Below, piece by piece: positions 21,879 through 33,956 of a stretch of DNA of 64,000 bases. The stretch covers positions 6,537,001 through 6,601,000 of the forward strand of contig NC_089422.1 in NCBI RefSeq assembly GCF_013426205.1, written 5' to 3'. Origin of the DNA: Metarhizium brunneum. Its lineage: Eukaryota > Ascomycota > Sordariomycetes > Hypocreales > Clavicipitaceae. The translations under genes were made by a program, and so were the position numbers. Below the pieces are notes generated by a model. The model made no database searches. It saw only the letters and a list, made by a program, of their open reading frames with translations, and was not told the origin of the DNA. How positions within the stretch are numbered: the stretch's first letter is position 1; each line of letters begins with the position of its first letter.

Positions 21879-24800
21879 GAATAGACTCAAACTCACTAAG
21901 TGAGCTAGGGTGGTGTTAAGGGGGTCGGAACGGATAGCAAACTGTTCCTTCAGTGGATTGGCGAGGCCTCCTCGACTCTTCCTCGGTAAGAGGAAGAACC
22001 TCAGGGATCCTCCTATGCGGCAGCTGGTACGATTCTGAAGTCAAGATGGGGGGCTGGAACACCGGTTCGCCGAACAACAGGAAAGCCTCGAGAAGCTTAG
22101 GGGCTTTCAGCACGGGTGTAGGGAGGAGGGATAGCGTTGATGATGTGGGCAGTCTTTCGAAGACTGAAATCTTGGTCACTGACAAATGTAACGGCCTGGG
22201 GAGCCGTGGCGAAGGCGGTTGCCTTTGAAGAGACCAAAGGCAAGTCGAGGGGTGCTGTGGTGGGCCGGGTAAGCTCTATAGTGAATCAAAAAAGTCAGTA
22301 CTTGGCCTTCTCCAAGAAACGGTACATATAGCCGGCAATGGTGTGTAATGGCGTGCTATAACAATGTGTAGCGTCCCTGAACCCGACAGATGGGACAAAG
22401 GTACACGGGTGTAGACCGCAGCAGGCAGGTGTAAGTGCGTAGAAGGAACCAGCAGCCCTCGCAAACACGTAAAAACAGTGCACCCGACGCCCGGCTCACT
22501 AGAGCGAACAGCAACACTGCCACTCGATTACACTCGTGTACACCGTCGTTGTGGCCACTTTGGCCGATGGCCGATGAGCGGGTTTGGCCCTCGGGAGAAA
22601 TGTGCCGTGGCACGGGCAATTTGGCGTGACAGTACGGACTGACTGCAACACTGGAGAAGCGGCCAGCGGCCAAAGCTAGACTAACCTGAGATCAAGAGTC
22701 CAGAGCGGTTGCAATGCAATTGACGATCAAAAGCGGGCAGTTGAGAAGACGGCCTCACTGTGGAAGATGCGGTTGGGCGGTCTGTGGAATTGTTGATGCC
22801 GGAGACAAAAATAAAACTGAGCGTCTTGTGTTGTGTGCAAACAAGGTTTTGTCACGGAGGGGCGGCAGCCAGGTTTTATTCCGGCACGCGCAAAACCACT
22901 TGCGCACATGTGCAGCCCGCTGCTTGCCCCAGCCCGAGTCAATCAGCGGGCCAGCATTCATGGGCCAAAGTCTGTCTGCGGGAGCTGGCAAAAGCTCCAT
23001 GTCTCCAGCCCGGTGTCGTTTGGATTTTCGTCAATATCGGGACCGCTCCTGCTCTTCTGACTTCTTCTGGTGGCGCAGCTCCACCATGGCCGCCAAAATT
23101 TTCGCTGGTCCTCTTCGCTCACCCTCTGTTCTTGACTTTGGTCCCGGTTTTCGACTCCACAGTTGTCCTGTGCTGGCTGTCTTTGCCCACCCTGCGTGTC
23201 GATTTGCATGAATCCCTCTGCTCTGACTCCCAACTCCTGGCCAGCAGCGTCATTGCCGCCATGTCATTGCCATTGACAAATGAGCTTGCGAGTTGCTGTC
23301 TATACACCCGCCGACAGGCCATCCGGCCACCATTTCTAGTCCCAGTCCACCTCCCCCTGCAGCAAGACGAACCTCGAAGCCCAGCCAGTCTCCCACATTT
23401 CTGTCAGTTGAAGCTGTATCCAGTTACTCAAATCTATGCCAAGGAAAATGGAACAACAAACCAGCGAGTTCAGAACCGGCACACGCATACACCCACAGGA
23501 GAAAAATCCTGAAGATGATGTTGCAGCCAACAACCGCCCTTCCTAGGTAGGACACGACATCAAGACCTCACCTCGCCTCTGTACCTGCGCCTAAAACGAT
23601 CCCTGAAACCCAGGCAGACACCACAGTTACCAAGCAGGCACTCGGCTTCTGCTTCCCGCGTTCAAACCCTATCAGATACCTGGCAATCAGGCTTTATTCT
23701 ATTATATATTATGATTTATTGGTACGGAGTATATACTTTGTAATAGGTATATACATTTTACCATAAATTCCCTGCCTACGTAGGTATATATGGGGAGAGT
23801 CTAAATACCTGAGTCAATATTGACAGTAAACAATGGGATGAGCGCGCCTAGCAACAAAAGAATGAGCAGGCCAAGTAATTCACCAGTCAATACTACTATT
23901 ATTCATTGGACGATCCACTCTTGGGCACAAATAGGCACACAGGTATTAGGCCATGTCAATATGATGGCTGCTCTGCCTAGACTCCCCAGTCCTCCCGCCT
24001 CACTCCCCTGCGCGAAAGGGCTCAACCTCAGCTAGCAGTAGTGGCCTCGAGTTTGCGTGATATGCTTTCGTTGCTGCACTCCGAGGCTGCTTAAGTTCCG
24101 ATTTGTGTTTAACCATTGTTGCATGCAGGCTACATCATGCCGCCCTGATCAAATTTAAGATTGGGGAAATCGGCTATGCGAGCCGGACGCTTGGGCGCAT
24201 TACCAACGCAGAACAAAGTCCATGAGGGACTTTTTTCGTCGTAGTGCAGGTGACTGAATTGTCTTGTCATCTTCCTCCATCCATGGACCGACAACAACAG
24301 CCTTGGGACATTGGTTGGTACCTTCAAGTTTTAAGCGAGACGGCACCTTCTAATCCGTTGAGCTTACGCGTTTTCATCCGTGCGAACGAGGCATACCAGT
24401 ACAATGTTGTATCACTCACACCAGCTTACACTACATGGTGCCGGTTTTCCATGAAGATGTGTTGTTCTGAGGCTATAGCGTAAGATTGAAACTGGAGTCG
24501 TGTTTTCACGGACATCGTAGAGTCACATTGCCCTTTTGATGGGTCCAAAATCTGCGCACCACATGTCCGGGTCAAGGTCCACATAGTCCACGAAGCATTA
24601 CCAGACAGTTATTAATGCCTCCAATGTTGCGCTATACATGCATACATACATACTACTACATAGGAGCTCACTAATAATACCCGCCTCGTCGTTCGTACTC
24701 GGCAGTGGAAGCACGCATGGCCGCCATTACTCACACCATCTCGGGACTCAACCGAATGATCGTCATTAGTTTCAAATCACCTCACGCTACGGCAGTGTTT

Positions 24801-25692
24801 CAATCACCGGCCCCTTAGCCTCATCTTGATCCCTTATTTCCGGGTGCCAAGCAGGTCTGCAGGCAGTTGCCCGATAACTACCTCCTGCAGCCTCGCGTTT
24901 AGAGGCTGAGCCGGCAAGTCTCATCTGGTGGTATCTAGTGACACATCGAATTCATGTAGGAGCCAGTCGACGCCAAACCCTACAACTCGTAGCAAAGTAC
25001 TTGCCCAAGCCAGAGTCTATTCCGAACGTCTACTTGCCTCGTCTCACCATACGCAATTCACACCCCATATGTACTCAGCTCTTTAGTCCGGCAACCCAAG
25101 GCTCAAGGGCTCCGGCTCTGATAGAACGAGACAGCCCCATTTCAAATTCCCGTCTTCTCTCACTCTCCGAACCACCAATCCCTTCCCGAACAAGACACCT
25201 GATGCCTGCAGGCGCCGCGGTCATCTCGTTCTAAGCGTAAATGGAATGGCAGATCCTTCAAGCGTGAGCACGTATGAATTATGAAACGGTACGTCACTTT
25301 ATTCTTGCGTTGCTCTGTGGTCCATCTGTCACTGTGAAAGTTGTCCTTTCGGCAGATGGATGTATCGTATCTGAACGCGTGAATGTCAACAAGTCAATGT
25401 CAGTCGAGGTAGCCGGTAAGGGCAAACAAAGTTTCGTTGAAGTATATTACATATTTGGAGATCGTCTATATATCGTCTTGCGTCTTGTCCGTATGCGTGT
25501 ATGTATATGAGGGATAAAATCGTACACCTTTGTCGTATGTTATAGCGATGGCGTGCTTGCCCAATCGCTGTATCGTAAAGTCCACGGATTGTAGCATCGG
25601 GCAGTGCTTCCATAATCACCCATGCGGATGTTCAATGCATGCTTGTGCCCTAAAGCAGCCTCATTTCGGCTTGGAACTTCCGTGTTGCGAAA
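21879..25692. other. 3.8-kb intergenic region upstream of ODC, downstream of CYM1
   Basis: No convincing gene. Overlapping open frames on both strands at 22435-23550 (up to 250 codons) are not recognised, lack domain features and sit in moderately GC-rich DNA, where chance frames are expected. An AT-rich island at about 23690-23800 contains a TACGGAGTA motif (about 23722) and a CCTACGTAGGTA near-palindrome (about 23774). Confidence 0.5.
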
Positions 25693-28600
25693 TCATTCGC
25701 CAACTGCGACATTCATCTCCTGCGTCTTCCACGAATCATCCACCCATGACTGACGCTCGCCGAGGAAAGCCGTACGCTCCTCACCTCTTTCTATTGCGTC
25801 TACGAGATATTTCTGCGCAGCTTCCTTGACCTGGTCCTTTGACACATCCAGGAGTTGATACCTCTTCTTTTGTCTCATGTCCTCCGTGATGCCGGAGAGG
25901 AATTTGCCCATGCCCTCTTGGTTGACAGCCTTAGGTGCATCGACGGCCTGGAAGACTGAAATCTTGGCCTCCTCTAGATCACGATCCGACCATTCTTTAT
26001 TGACGGCCCACCTGCCCGCATTTCGCATAATGCTCATGGTATTTTGGGGATTAGGGTCACGGTAAGAGTAGAAGCCAAACAGACCATCTAGCGGCTTGTA
26101 CATGGCTCCACCACCGTAGGCTCCGCCCTTCTCGCGAATCTCGTGATGCAGGTACTTGTGGGTGAGGAGCTGTGAGAGTATTTGAAGCGGCGCGCCATCA
26201 GGCGCCGTGTAGGACACTGTCGGTACAGACAATCCTCCATAATATACTTGATAAGGTAGGGGGAAAAAAGTCTTGCGGTCAGTGGGGAGTCTCCGCGGCT
26301 CCGGGTTCTTCAAATCCGAAACACCTTGAGGGAGAGCCTTCATAAAGGACTGGAGGGAGTTAGAGTTTTGGGTTACGCTCTCGGTACCACAGGTGATTGC
26401 CGTTCGCATGTTGTCGCTTGACAGGGCAAACTGTTGGATTTGCTTCAATTTGCTGATGACGTCTTCAAACTGATCGGACTCTGGGCGCCCGGCTAGCCGA
26501 GTTACTAGTTTAACCTGGGAAAGACCGGCAACTTGTTGGCGTAGCCATGCGCTTCGTGTAATGCTTGATTCAGCATAGCCCACAGCAAAGCGATGGCCCG
26601 ACGAGGCAATATCGTTAACAATGCCATCCGCGGAGGCTTGGAGCAGCTGTCTAATACGGAGGGCTGTCTCAGGAGCATCAAAATTCGTCTCTAGGACTAG
26701 CTTGTGGAGAATATCGAACATGACAGGGACATTTCGATCCAAGGCCATGCCAGTAAAAACGATGCCTTCGCTAGATGCACTGTAGTCGGTGGGTGATGGA
26801 GTGGAATGGTATCCCACAGAGACTCCGCCAGTGGTCAGCTTGATCAGGTCCTCGAGCTGCTCCATGGCCATATCCTTAGTTCCAAGGCGCATAATGCTAT
26901 CCGTGAAGAGAGGAACAAGTTCTCTAAGATCGTCGGGTAAATTTTCCAAGGTATTGATGCCACGGAAATAGGTCAATCCATTCGTGGGTGCCTCATGCCA
27001 TTGAATTGCTGTGCCATTTTGAACTTCGTCACGCACAACTACTGGCTCTTTCGCTCTTGGAATATCTTTCACGTGGACAGTCGGCAGACAGCTGAGATCT
27101 TCGGAATTGGTCTTATTTTGCTCGACAAGAAGCTCCTGCTCTTGCTGCTCAAACTTCTGTCGAGCCTTCTCCTCGCCCCCAGCGCTCTGAATAGCATCAT
27201 CAATCCTGGAAGAAAGACGCTGCTGTTCTTCCCTTGCAAGGTCCTCTCCAAAAGTAATAGACGGTGCCATTGTGAAGATCATGGTATTGTCGTTAAGTAG
27301 GTACCTGTCAATAAGACCCTCGAGATAACCGCCTTCGGCCAGCTTCGCCCGGAATGCTGAGATGGTGTCGTTCCAGGCGAGAGAGTCAAACGGGTCGGTT
27401 CCATTGAACCACTTTGGCTTAAGTCTATTGAGCATAGAGAACCCAAAATTGGCGGTCTTGTGCTTCAGAGACAGCTCTAATTGGTGCAACGCCCCATCAA
27501 TCTTAGTTTTGTCGAAGCCATTATCACGAGCCTGCTTCAATATTCCTTGGACTGTTTCCTTCAGCTTGGGAACATCGGATTCTTGGACTCCAGTCAGGCC
27601 AATGGAAAGAATTCCTCGCTTGGCAGAGCTATCATATCCCGCATTCGGGCTCCAGTCAGCTCCCATGCCAGTCTCGATTAGGCCGCGATAGAGAGGCGAG
27701 CCATAGCCATCCATCAGAAGGGTAGAGAGTAATGCGATGGAGAAAGACTCGACGACATCAGTAGTATCTCCAGTGATCCATGACACTGAAGTCTTATACT
27801 GACGATCAGGGTCGACAAGGGGATCCATGGGGCCCTTGAGTGTGACTTCGTAAGGGCCATCAAGGTCTATTGGTTGGTGAATTTCTTCGTCGATATTTTT
27901 CTTTGCAAACGCCTGCAATCTAGCATCTAACTCTTGCAAATGGTCAAACAAGGGCATGTCACCGTAGGTAAACAGCTTGGAGTTGCTAGGGTGGTAGTGG
28001 TTGGCGTGGAAATTTTTGAGCTGGTCATAAGTCAGGTCGGTAATCTTTTGAGGGTCGCCACCTGAGTTATTGATAGCCGGAAATATGTGATCCTGGAAAC
28101 GAATGTAGAAGAGATACCCAGCATCCGACATTTGACCCTTCATTTCATTGTACACCACACCCTTAAACACCAGTTTCTTGCTCTCGGCAGTCTCTCCAAG
28201 AGGGTTCTCGGGCCCAATCCTCCACCCCTCTTGGGTGAAATCAGACTGTTTAAGCAGTGGATGCAAGGTAGAATCCAGATATACAGACATGAGATTCTTG
28301 AAGTCCTGCGCATTTGTGGTCGCAAACGGGTAAAAAGTGTGGTCGGAGGCTGTAAAGGCGTTCATGAAGTTGGAAAGAGTCCGGGGTAGCATCTTGAAAA
28401 AGGGATCGCGAATGGGATACTTGTTGCTACCGCATAGAGTCGTGTGCTCGAGAATATGCGGAACACCGGTGTCGTCCGGAGGGTTCGTCTTAAAGCCGAT
28501 GGAGAAAACATTGTTGCTGTCTTCTCGAGCAATGTGCAGGTAGTCAGCACCAGTCTTATCGTGTTGCAGATGCAATGCCGTCAGTTCCAACTCAGGGACA

Positions 28601-28707
28601 TGTTTGGAGCGCACAAGGGTGAAGCCATGAAGCTTGTCGCCTGGCTTGGGATATTGCGACAGCTCTGTAACAGCTTTGCGAGCTGCGTTGGCAGCATTTC
28701 GAAGCAT
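25693..28707 (-). CDS. CYM1: Mitochondrial presequence protease Cym1 (M16C)
   Basis: Zinc metalloprotease of the pitrilysin M16C group (PreP/Cym1) that degrades cleaved targeting peptides in mitochondria. Intronless, 1004 aa from ATG 28707, near the family length. The frame is open six codons further upstream, but without an ATG. The N-terminus [18 protein letters not shown] is a basic amphipathic presequence. The inverted zinc motif HILEH lies at residues 84-88, followed by [18 protein letters not shown] and the third zinc ligand region around [30 protein letters not shown] and the Gly/Tyr-rich [26 protein letters not shown] of the C-terminal half are conserved. Divergent from taxilin. An intron acceptor-like TTATTAG just upstream hints at a 5' UTR intron, but no coding exon could be joined. 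Confidence 0.96.
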   Translation of the reverse strand: MLRNAANAARKAVTELSQYPKPGDKLHGFTLVRSKHVPELELTALHLQHDKTGADYLHIAREDSNNVFSIGFKTNPPDDTGVPHILEHTTLCGSNKYPIRDPFFKMLPRTLSNFMNAFTASDHTFYPFATTNAQDFKNLMSVYLDSTLHPLLKQSDFTQEGWRIGPENPLGETAESKKLVFKGVVYNEMKGQMSDAGYLFYIRFQDHIFPAINNSGGDPQKITDLTYDQLKNFHANHYHPSNSKLFTYGDMPLFDHLQELDARLQAFAKKNIDEEIHQPIDLDGPYEVTLKGPMDPLVDPDRQYKTSVSWITGDTTDVVESFSIALLSTLLMDGYGSPLYRGLIETGMGADWSPNAGYDSSAKRGILSIGLTGVQESDVPKLKETVQGILKQARDNGFDKTKIDGALHQLELSLKHKTANFGFSMLNRLKPKWFNGTDPFDSLAWNDTISAFRAKLAEGGYLEGLIDRYLLNDNTMIFTMAPSITFGEDLAREEQQRLSSRIDDAIQSAGGEEKARQKFEQQEQELLVEQNKTNSEDLSCLPTVHVKDIPRAKEPVVVRDEVQNGTAIQWHEAPTNGLTYFRGINTLENLPDDLRELVPLFTDSIMRLGTKDMAMEQLEDLIKLTTGGVSVGYHSTPSPTDYSASSEGIVFTGMALDRNVPVMFDILHKLVLETNFDAPETALRIRQLLQASADGIVNDIASSGHRFAVGYAESSITRSAWLRQQVAGLSQVKLVTRLAGRPESDQFEDVISKLKQIQQFALSSDNMRTAITCGTESVTQNSNSLQSFMKALPQGVSDLKNPEPRRLPTDRKTFFPLPYQVYYGGLSVPTVSYTAPDGAPLQILSQLLTHKYLHHEIREKGGAYGGGAMYKPLDGLFGFYSYRDPNPQNTMSIMRNAGRWAVNKEWSDRDLEEAKISVFQAVDAPKAVNQEGMGKFLSGITEDMRQKKRYQLLDVSKDQVKEAAQKYLVDAIERGEERTAFLGERQSWVDDSWKTQEMNVAVGE

Positions 28708-29713
28708 GGTGGCCGGAGTCGCCAAGAAGTATGGATGGAGACGAATGGTCCTAATAATACAATAGTATACAGAAAGAGGTCGATCAGAAATTCAAACACA
28801 CGCGCTGCATCCAGAACAGATGACTCACGGGTGTACCGGAGCAAAGTGTTGAGCTGGAATTGCTTGAATATTGACCAGAGACTTCGGATGTTGGCGAAGA
28901 TGGTGACGGAGGCCCCCAGCCCCGAGGGCATAATAAAAGTTCCAAGGGATTGCCAGCCTTAGTCATACTTGACGCCACATGCAGAAGCTGGTTATTGGAC
29001 TGAGAGCATGGTGCGCAGAGCCAGGTACTCGCTCAGCTGCAGACAATTGACGGCTTCAGCGGAACCTTCAGTGGAGCTCAAGACGGATTGCCAGCGAATG
29101 ATGACCAGACATTTACTGTCGGTCCAGTACAGTGAGGCCAGGCCTGATAGTGTCATAACAGAGTCCCACAGGCTCACAGGTGTCCTGCCCCTAATGCACT
29201 AATGCCATTCCTCGATGCCCTTCTCGGCCTCAGTAAAAACCGATTTGAATACGCCCACGCAATCGACGTCGACATCCGTGCGAAGACTGCTCACTCGCCC
29301 GCAGTCTGCTCGCTCAACTCCTCTTAATCTGATCTCTCTCTGCAGCGCAAGTATCCGCATCTGTAAGTGATCATCCTTCTCAAAGCCCGCGTGTTTGCAC
29401 GGCTTGATTGGGCTGCATGCAGGAGGCAGAGCACCCTCACATCACATCACCGCACAAGTTGCTAACCTGGCCATTCAGGTTACCGGCCTCCAGTTCTGAC
29501 CATCGTCACGGTCGTCTCCCAACCAGAACGCACCGATTCTTTCGCCCCAACACATCCTCGCTTACCGGCTTGTCCCACCCGGCGAAATCTCGACGTCAAC
29601 TCTAAGCCGCACCATTCTTTCTCAAAAACGGTCTCTGTCCCCCATGTTGCGACAATCGTGAAATCTTTTCGCCCCCTTGACCATCTTAGAGGCGCCAGCA
29701 CCCCTCACACGTC
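28708..29713. promoter_or_regulatory. Divergent CYM1/taxilin promoter region
   Basis: 1.0 kb between the two outward-facing start codons. Pyrimidine-rich stretches precede the taxilin ATG. A donor-like GTGAGT (28830-28825, minus strand) and acceptor-like TTATTAG (28758-28752) could mark a 5' UTR intron of CYM1. No independent gene seen. Confidence 0.45.
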
Positions 29714-31361
29714 ATGCCTTCGGGTCAAGTAGAACCAGCATTGACTAACGGTCACGATGGCCATGTTCATTCCGCGCCTGTGCCGGGTAAGAAGGGGAAG
29801 GGGAAGAAAGCCATCGACTCGTCGGAAGCATCACGGCTGCTCCAGGCCCGTATCTCTCAGCTGGAGCAGGATGCCGCTGGAGAAAAAGACCAAGAACTCG
29901 AGATCGGTAGGTTTGAGCGAATACTTGCGCTTCAGGTCTCATGGGCCTCCACATCAAGGCCTTACCATGTCTCTCATTGCTAATCAGTCCCATCCGCCCA
30001 TACAGAACGGGAAGTCAAAAGAGCCAACCGAGATTTGATGCAACAGGTCGCCAAAATGGACGATATGCAGAAAATTGAACACCTGACGAAACGCTCCAGT
30101 GAACTCCTGGCTGATATGCGACGCCTTGAGAAGGAGAACCAAAGGAACAAGAAGCGAGGCGATACTCTGCAAAAGGAGCGAGATAGCGGCCGAACCGAGC
30201 TTGGCAAGACAGTCGGGTTGAAGGAGAAGCTTGAAAAACTGTGTCGTGAGTTACAGCGGGACAACAATAAGATGAAGGTCAGAACACACGGCGAGCCATT
30301 TCGGACAGGGACCGACTGGAGACAATGTGCTAACATGTGGCGTGGAAAGAATGAGAACAAAGAACTCCAGACTACACAGAAGCGGAATAATGTTTCCTGG
30401 GATGAGAAATTCTCCACCGTTTTATCTAAATTAGAAGGCTACCAGGAAGAGAAAGACACCCCGCGAAAACAGGTGGTGGACATGGAAGTTGATGAACTGT
30501 GAGTATACAACAGGGGTGAGCTTCCTGAAGCTGTGTAATCTTGGCATTAATTGCGTGTTGTTGCAGATTCCGTGTCAGGTTCAAGTCTTTCATCGAACAA
30601 TACGAACTGCGTGAGCTACATTTCCACTCCCTTATGCGAACGAAGGAACTGGAAGTTCAGTATCATCAGTCACGATATGAACGAGAGAAGAAAACCGCGG
30701 AGGCCGAGGCGAGCAAAGCGCGCCACCTGCAAGCCCAAGTACAAGCTTTTACCAAGACGGAAACTGAGCTTCGAAATCAGTTGAATACCTATGTTGAGAA
30801 GTTCAAACAGGTGGGAGATTCGCACGTGCCTCTGTCCTTTGAATCGGCTAACAACAGGGGCTCAAGGTTGAGGATACTCTGAACAATAGTAACGATTTGT
30901 TCTTGTCGTTTCGAAAGGAAATGGAAGACATGTCCAAGAAGGGCAAGCGACTGGAAAAGGAGAACGAAGCGCTTAAGAGACAGAAGGATGCAACGGCCGC
31001 TAACATCATCCGCATGGCTGAAGAACGTCAAGGGTGGAAGAAGCAAGTGGACTCTGCCGAGAAAAAAGTGAACAAACTCATGAGTATCATACAGCAGATG
31101 CAGCACCAGGGACGAAAGGGTCCTCCAGGACTAGCCAGCGTCATGGAAAACGCGTATTCAGAAAACCAAGGAGGAGCTGAGGGCGACGACGAGAGCGACT
31201 ATTCAAACGAAGGCGAAGATGAAGAACTGAGCGAGTTCGATGACGATACTGAGGAAGAGCCTCAACCTGTGCAGAAACAGGCCGCGCCAGTGCCGTACGG
31301 ACCAGAACGGCCACCAGCACCAACTCAGCAGCAAGCAACTGCAGCTACCAACGGACATTAG
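29714..31361 (+). CDS. Taxilin family coiled-coil protein
   Basis: Taxilins are long coiled-coil proteins that bind syntaxins and the ribosome-associated NAC complex and are linked to vesicle traffic. Exons are 29714-29906, 30006-30277, 30350-30498, 30567-30810 and 30867-31361, giving 450 aa; introns are 99, 72, 68 and 56 bp. Conserved blocks are LKEKLEKLCRELQRDNNKMK, FRVRFKSFIEQYELRELHF, QVQAFTKTETELRNQL and VEDTLNNSNDLFLSFRKEME. Nearly everything from about residue 40 to 370 is heptad-like coiled coil; an acidic, Pro/Gln-rich tail ends in ATNGH. The last intron has two in-frame acceptors nine bases apart (30857/30866); the second was chosen because it restores KFKQ-VEDTL and leaves room for the CTAAC branch point. 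The same frame stays open for 77 codons after the TAG stop. Confidence 0.92.
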
Positions 31362-31595
31362 GATGGCATGTTGGAAATGCTGCGAGCGCCATTGACCGAC
31401 AATCCGCAATTTGCCCCCATGCCGACGACTGAGCCTCTACGCTGTGTCCTTATGCAATCAAACCGCGCCCAGGACAGCCCGGAAACTCTCAGAGTTGAAT
31501 TAGCGTTGCCAGTCAAGCTGTCGTCCGAGGCACCGAAAGTGGACGTCACCCTGATGCCGCTACGAGAGTATAAGGCCATCTTCCGTGCGGCTTAG
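31362..31595 (+). other. In-frame open continuation behind the taxilin stop codon
   Basis: After TAG 31359-31361 the taxilin frame runs on for 77 sense codons to the next stop (31593-31595). It encodes DGMLEML..., then FAPMPTTEPLRC and ending LMPLREYKAIFRAA, with balanced amino-acid composition. It could be 3' UTR open by chance, a readthrough extension, or an alternative 3' exon, since ACATTAG|G at the stop itself is a fair splice acceptor. No homologue is recognised. Confidence 0.3.
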
Positions 31596-32120
31596 AAAAG
31601 GCACAAGGGGACATTGTAGGCTATTATTATGCCGTGCTTGGATTTTGGTTTGACAGTATTACGGAGTATCGTATCATTGTATGTTTACGTAAAGAAGGCG
31701 GCGGTAGATGAGCTTCATTCCACTTCGAGTTCATGCCCGCCATGGTGTAGTCAGCTTGCTGCCTCGTTCGCCAACATTGAAGGCGTCCCTAGTGTATCAG
31801 ACCTTCTCAGCGTATTAATGGGACAAATTAGCGCATTTCATCCATACAACGCTGAAGTGCATGAGTAAACTGTCTTGCATAATTTGCTCAATAACAATGG
31901 TGTCACATTACTTGCCGGGCAAATGTAACACCGCCCTGGCTCCTCCGTGCATGCCCACCCAAACGCAGCGTAGCCTAAAACTGAATGGACCAAATCGATA
32001 AGACAGGACACAGTTGTCAGATCCAGCCCTCCGCACATCGCGCGCGTGCTCTCTCATCCGCCCTCGCTCCCCTTCCATCATACCATCAATCCAATCTGGA
32101 TTGTAGCTGTCGTCGCCAAA
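31596..32120. other. Taxilin 3' / STE24 5' intergenic region
   Basis: About 520 bp between tandem plus-strand genes. A TTACGGAGTATCG motif lies at about 31660. No gene seen. Confidence 0.5.
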
Positions 32121-33680
32121 ATGGATTTTCTCCAGGTAGGTTCACCAATTGATGCCATCACTAAATGCAACAGACTCAATCAATCCGCATCGAATCTCAC
32201 TGCCCATCTTCCGCCCACATCACGTCATCGTAAACACGACTCGCTAACATCACAATCCAACACAGCGCCTCGCGCGGTACCTCGATCGCCCTCTCTTCCC
32301 TTGGAAGAAGCTCATCCTCGGCTTTTCCGTCGGTCAATACCTCTTTGAATCCTTCCTCACCCTTCGCCAATATCGCATTCTCCAACAGACCAAACCCCCC
32401 GCCGTGCTCTCCAAGGAAATCTCGCAAGAAACTTTTGACAAGTCTCAAGCCTACGGTCGCGCCAAAGCTCAGTTCGAAATCATCTCCGGCCTCTGGGCCC
32501 AGATCCAAAACGTTGCATTCATTCAACTCGATGTCCTCCCAAAGTTGTGGTCCTGGACGGGCGATTTACTCCTCAAATGGGCTCCCTCCAGATTCACTGG
32601 CGAAATTAGCCACTCCATCCTCTTTGTTCTCACCTTCATCGTCATCCAACAGTTCCTTTCACTCCCCACGCGCGTGTACAGCACTTTTGTGCTGGAGGAG
32701 AAGTTTGGTTTCAACAAGCAGACGCCAAAACTATTCATCACCGACATGATCAAGACGAATCTGTTGACGGTTGCCCTCGTGCCCCCTATTCTGGCCGCCT
32801 TTTTGAAGATTATCCAGAAGACCGGTAACCAGTTTGTGTTTTATCTTTGGGTCTTTTCTGCTGGCTTGCAGCTATTCACTACGACTGCGTACCCGATCTT
32901 TATCCAGCCCCTATTTAACAAATTGTCTCCTCTCGAGGAAGGCGAACTCAAGACCAAGGTTGAGGGGCTGGCTCTTTCTCACAAGTTTCCCCTACAAGAG
33001 CTCTTTGTCATTGATGGAAGCAAACGAAGCGCGCACTCGAATGCCTATTTCTACGGTTTGCCTTGGAAGAAGCACATTGTCATTTACGACACCTTGATTG
33101 AAAAGACGAAGACCGATGAAATCATTGCCATTCTTGCCCACGAACTCGGTCACTGGAAGCTCGGCCACACAACGCGTCTCTTTGGCATCGCTCAGGTAAG
33201 CACCCATCCTTCGTCATTATCGCTCGAAATTCAATCCACTGATCGTAATTCCAGGCCCATCTCCTTTATGTCTTCTCTCTGTTCTCTGTTTTCATCAACA
33301 ACGTGTCCCTCTACAATGCGTTTGGCTTCCACACCACCCACCCCATCATTATCGGGTTCATTCTCTTCAGCGACGCCCTCTCCCCAATGGACACTGTCAT
33401 CAAGCTGCTTCTCAACATCCTCTCTCGCAAATTCGAATTCGAGGCAGACGACTTCGCAAAGGGTCTGGGCTTCCGCTCGCAGCTGGCCTCTTCTCTAATC
33501 AAGCTGCACGCTCAGAACCTGAGCACCATGGACGCCGACTGGATGTATGCCAGCTATCACTTCTCGCATCCCCATCTGTCTGAGCGTCTCAAGGCCCTTG
33601 ATTGGAAGTCAAAGGACTCGCTCACGAGTGAAAAGGATCGGGAGGGTGTTGCGACAGCTACTGGACGTGATGAGTTGTGA
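32121..33680 (+). CDS. STE24: CAAX prenyl protease 1, Ste24 family (M48A)
   Basis: Integral ER/nuclear-envelope zinc protease that removes the -AAX tripeptide of farnesylated proteins such as a-factor pheromone. Exons are 32121-32135 (only MDFLQ), 32266-33195 and 33255-33680, giving 456 aa; introns are 130 and 59 bp, GT-AG. Several membrane segments are visible, for example ISHSILFVLTFIVIQQFLSL, LLTVALVPPILAAFL and FYLWVFSAGLQLF. The zinc motif HELGHW is at 297-302 and the downstream ligand region FEFEADDFA at about 375-383. FVIDGSKRSAHSNAYFYGLPWKKHIVIYDTL is a family signature. The C-terminus ends RDEL, resembling an ER-retrieval signal, though the tail may be cytosolic. Convergent with the next gene, 276 bp away. 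Confidence 0.97.
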
Positions 33681-33956
33681 GGCCAAAAGTCTTGAATGAG
33701 AATGAATAGAGGATATCTTATGAGGCTGAATTTTAGATAGATGGGGCATCTATAATTGCTGAAGTCTGTGGTCTAGGGGTAGAATTAAAGGCTTGTGTAC
33801 AGTAGAAGAGTTGGTCGGAAGAAAATACATCTAGTCTGTTTGCTACCTAGGTATCTTGCGAAAACTTGGCATGTCGTCCCAAGGGCTCTATTGCCGCATA
33901 TTGTAAGTCTAGCCTAAGTACAATGTCTATGCCCAATTCGTGAGAACCGTGCTACT

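Noticed and set aside
22714..23550. Overlapping open frames of up to 250 codons upstream of ODC
   Set aside because: They overlap each other in several frames and strands, show no domain or signal, and lie where the ODC promoter and leader are expected.
28752..28931. An upstream coding exon for CYM1
   Set aside because: Donor and acceptor signals exist, but the frame that would join to the CYM1 N-terminus meets a TGA before any ATG. The ATG at 28707 already gives a good presequence.
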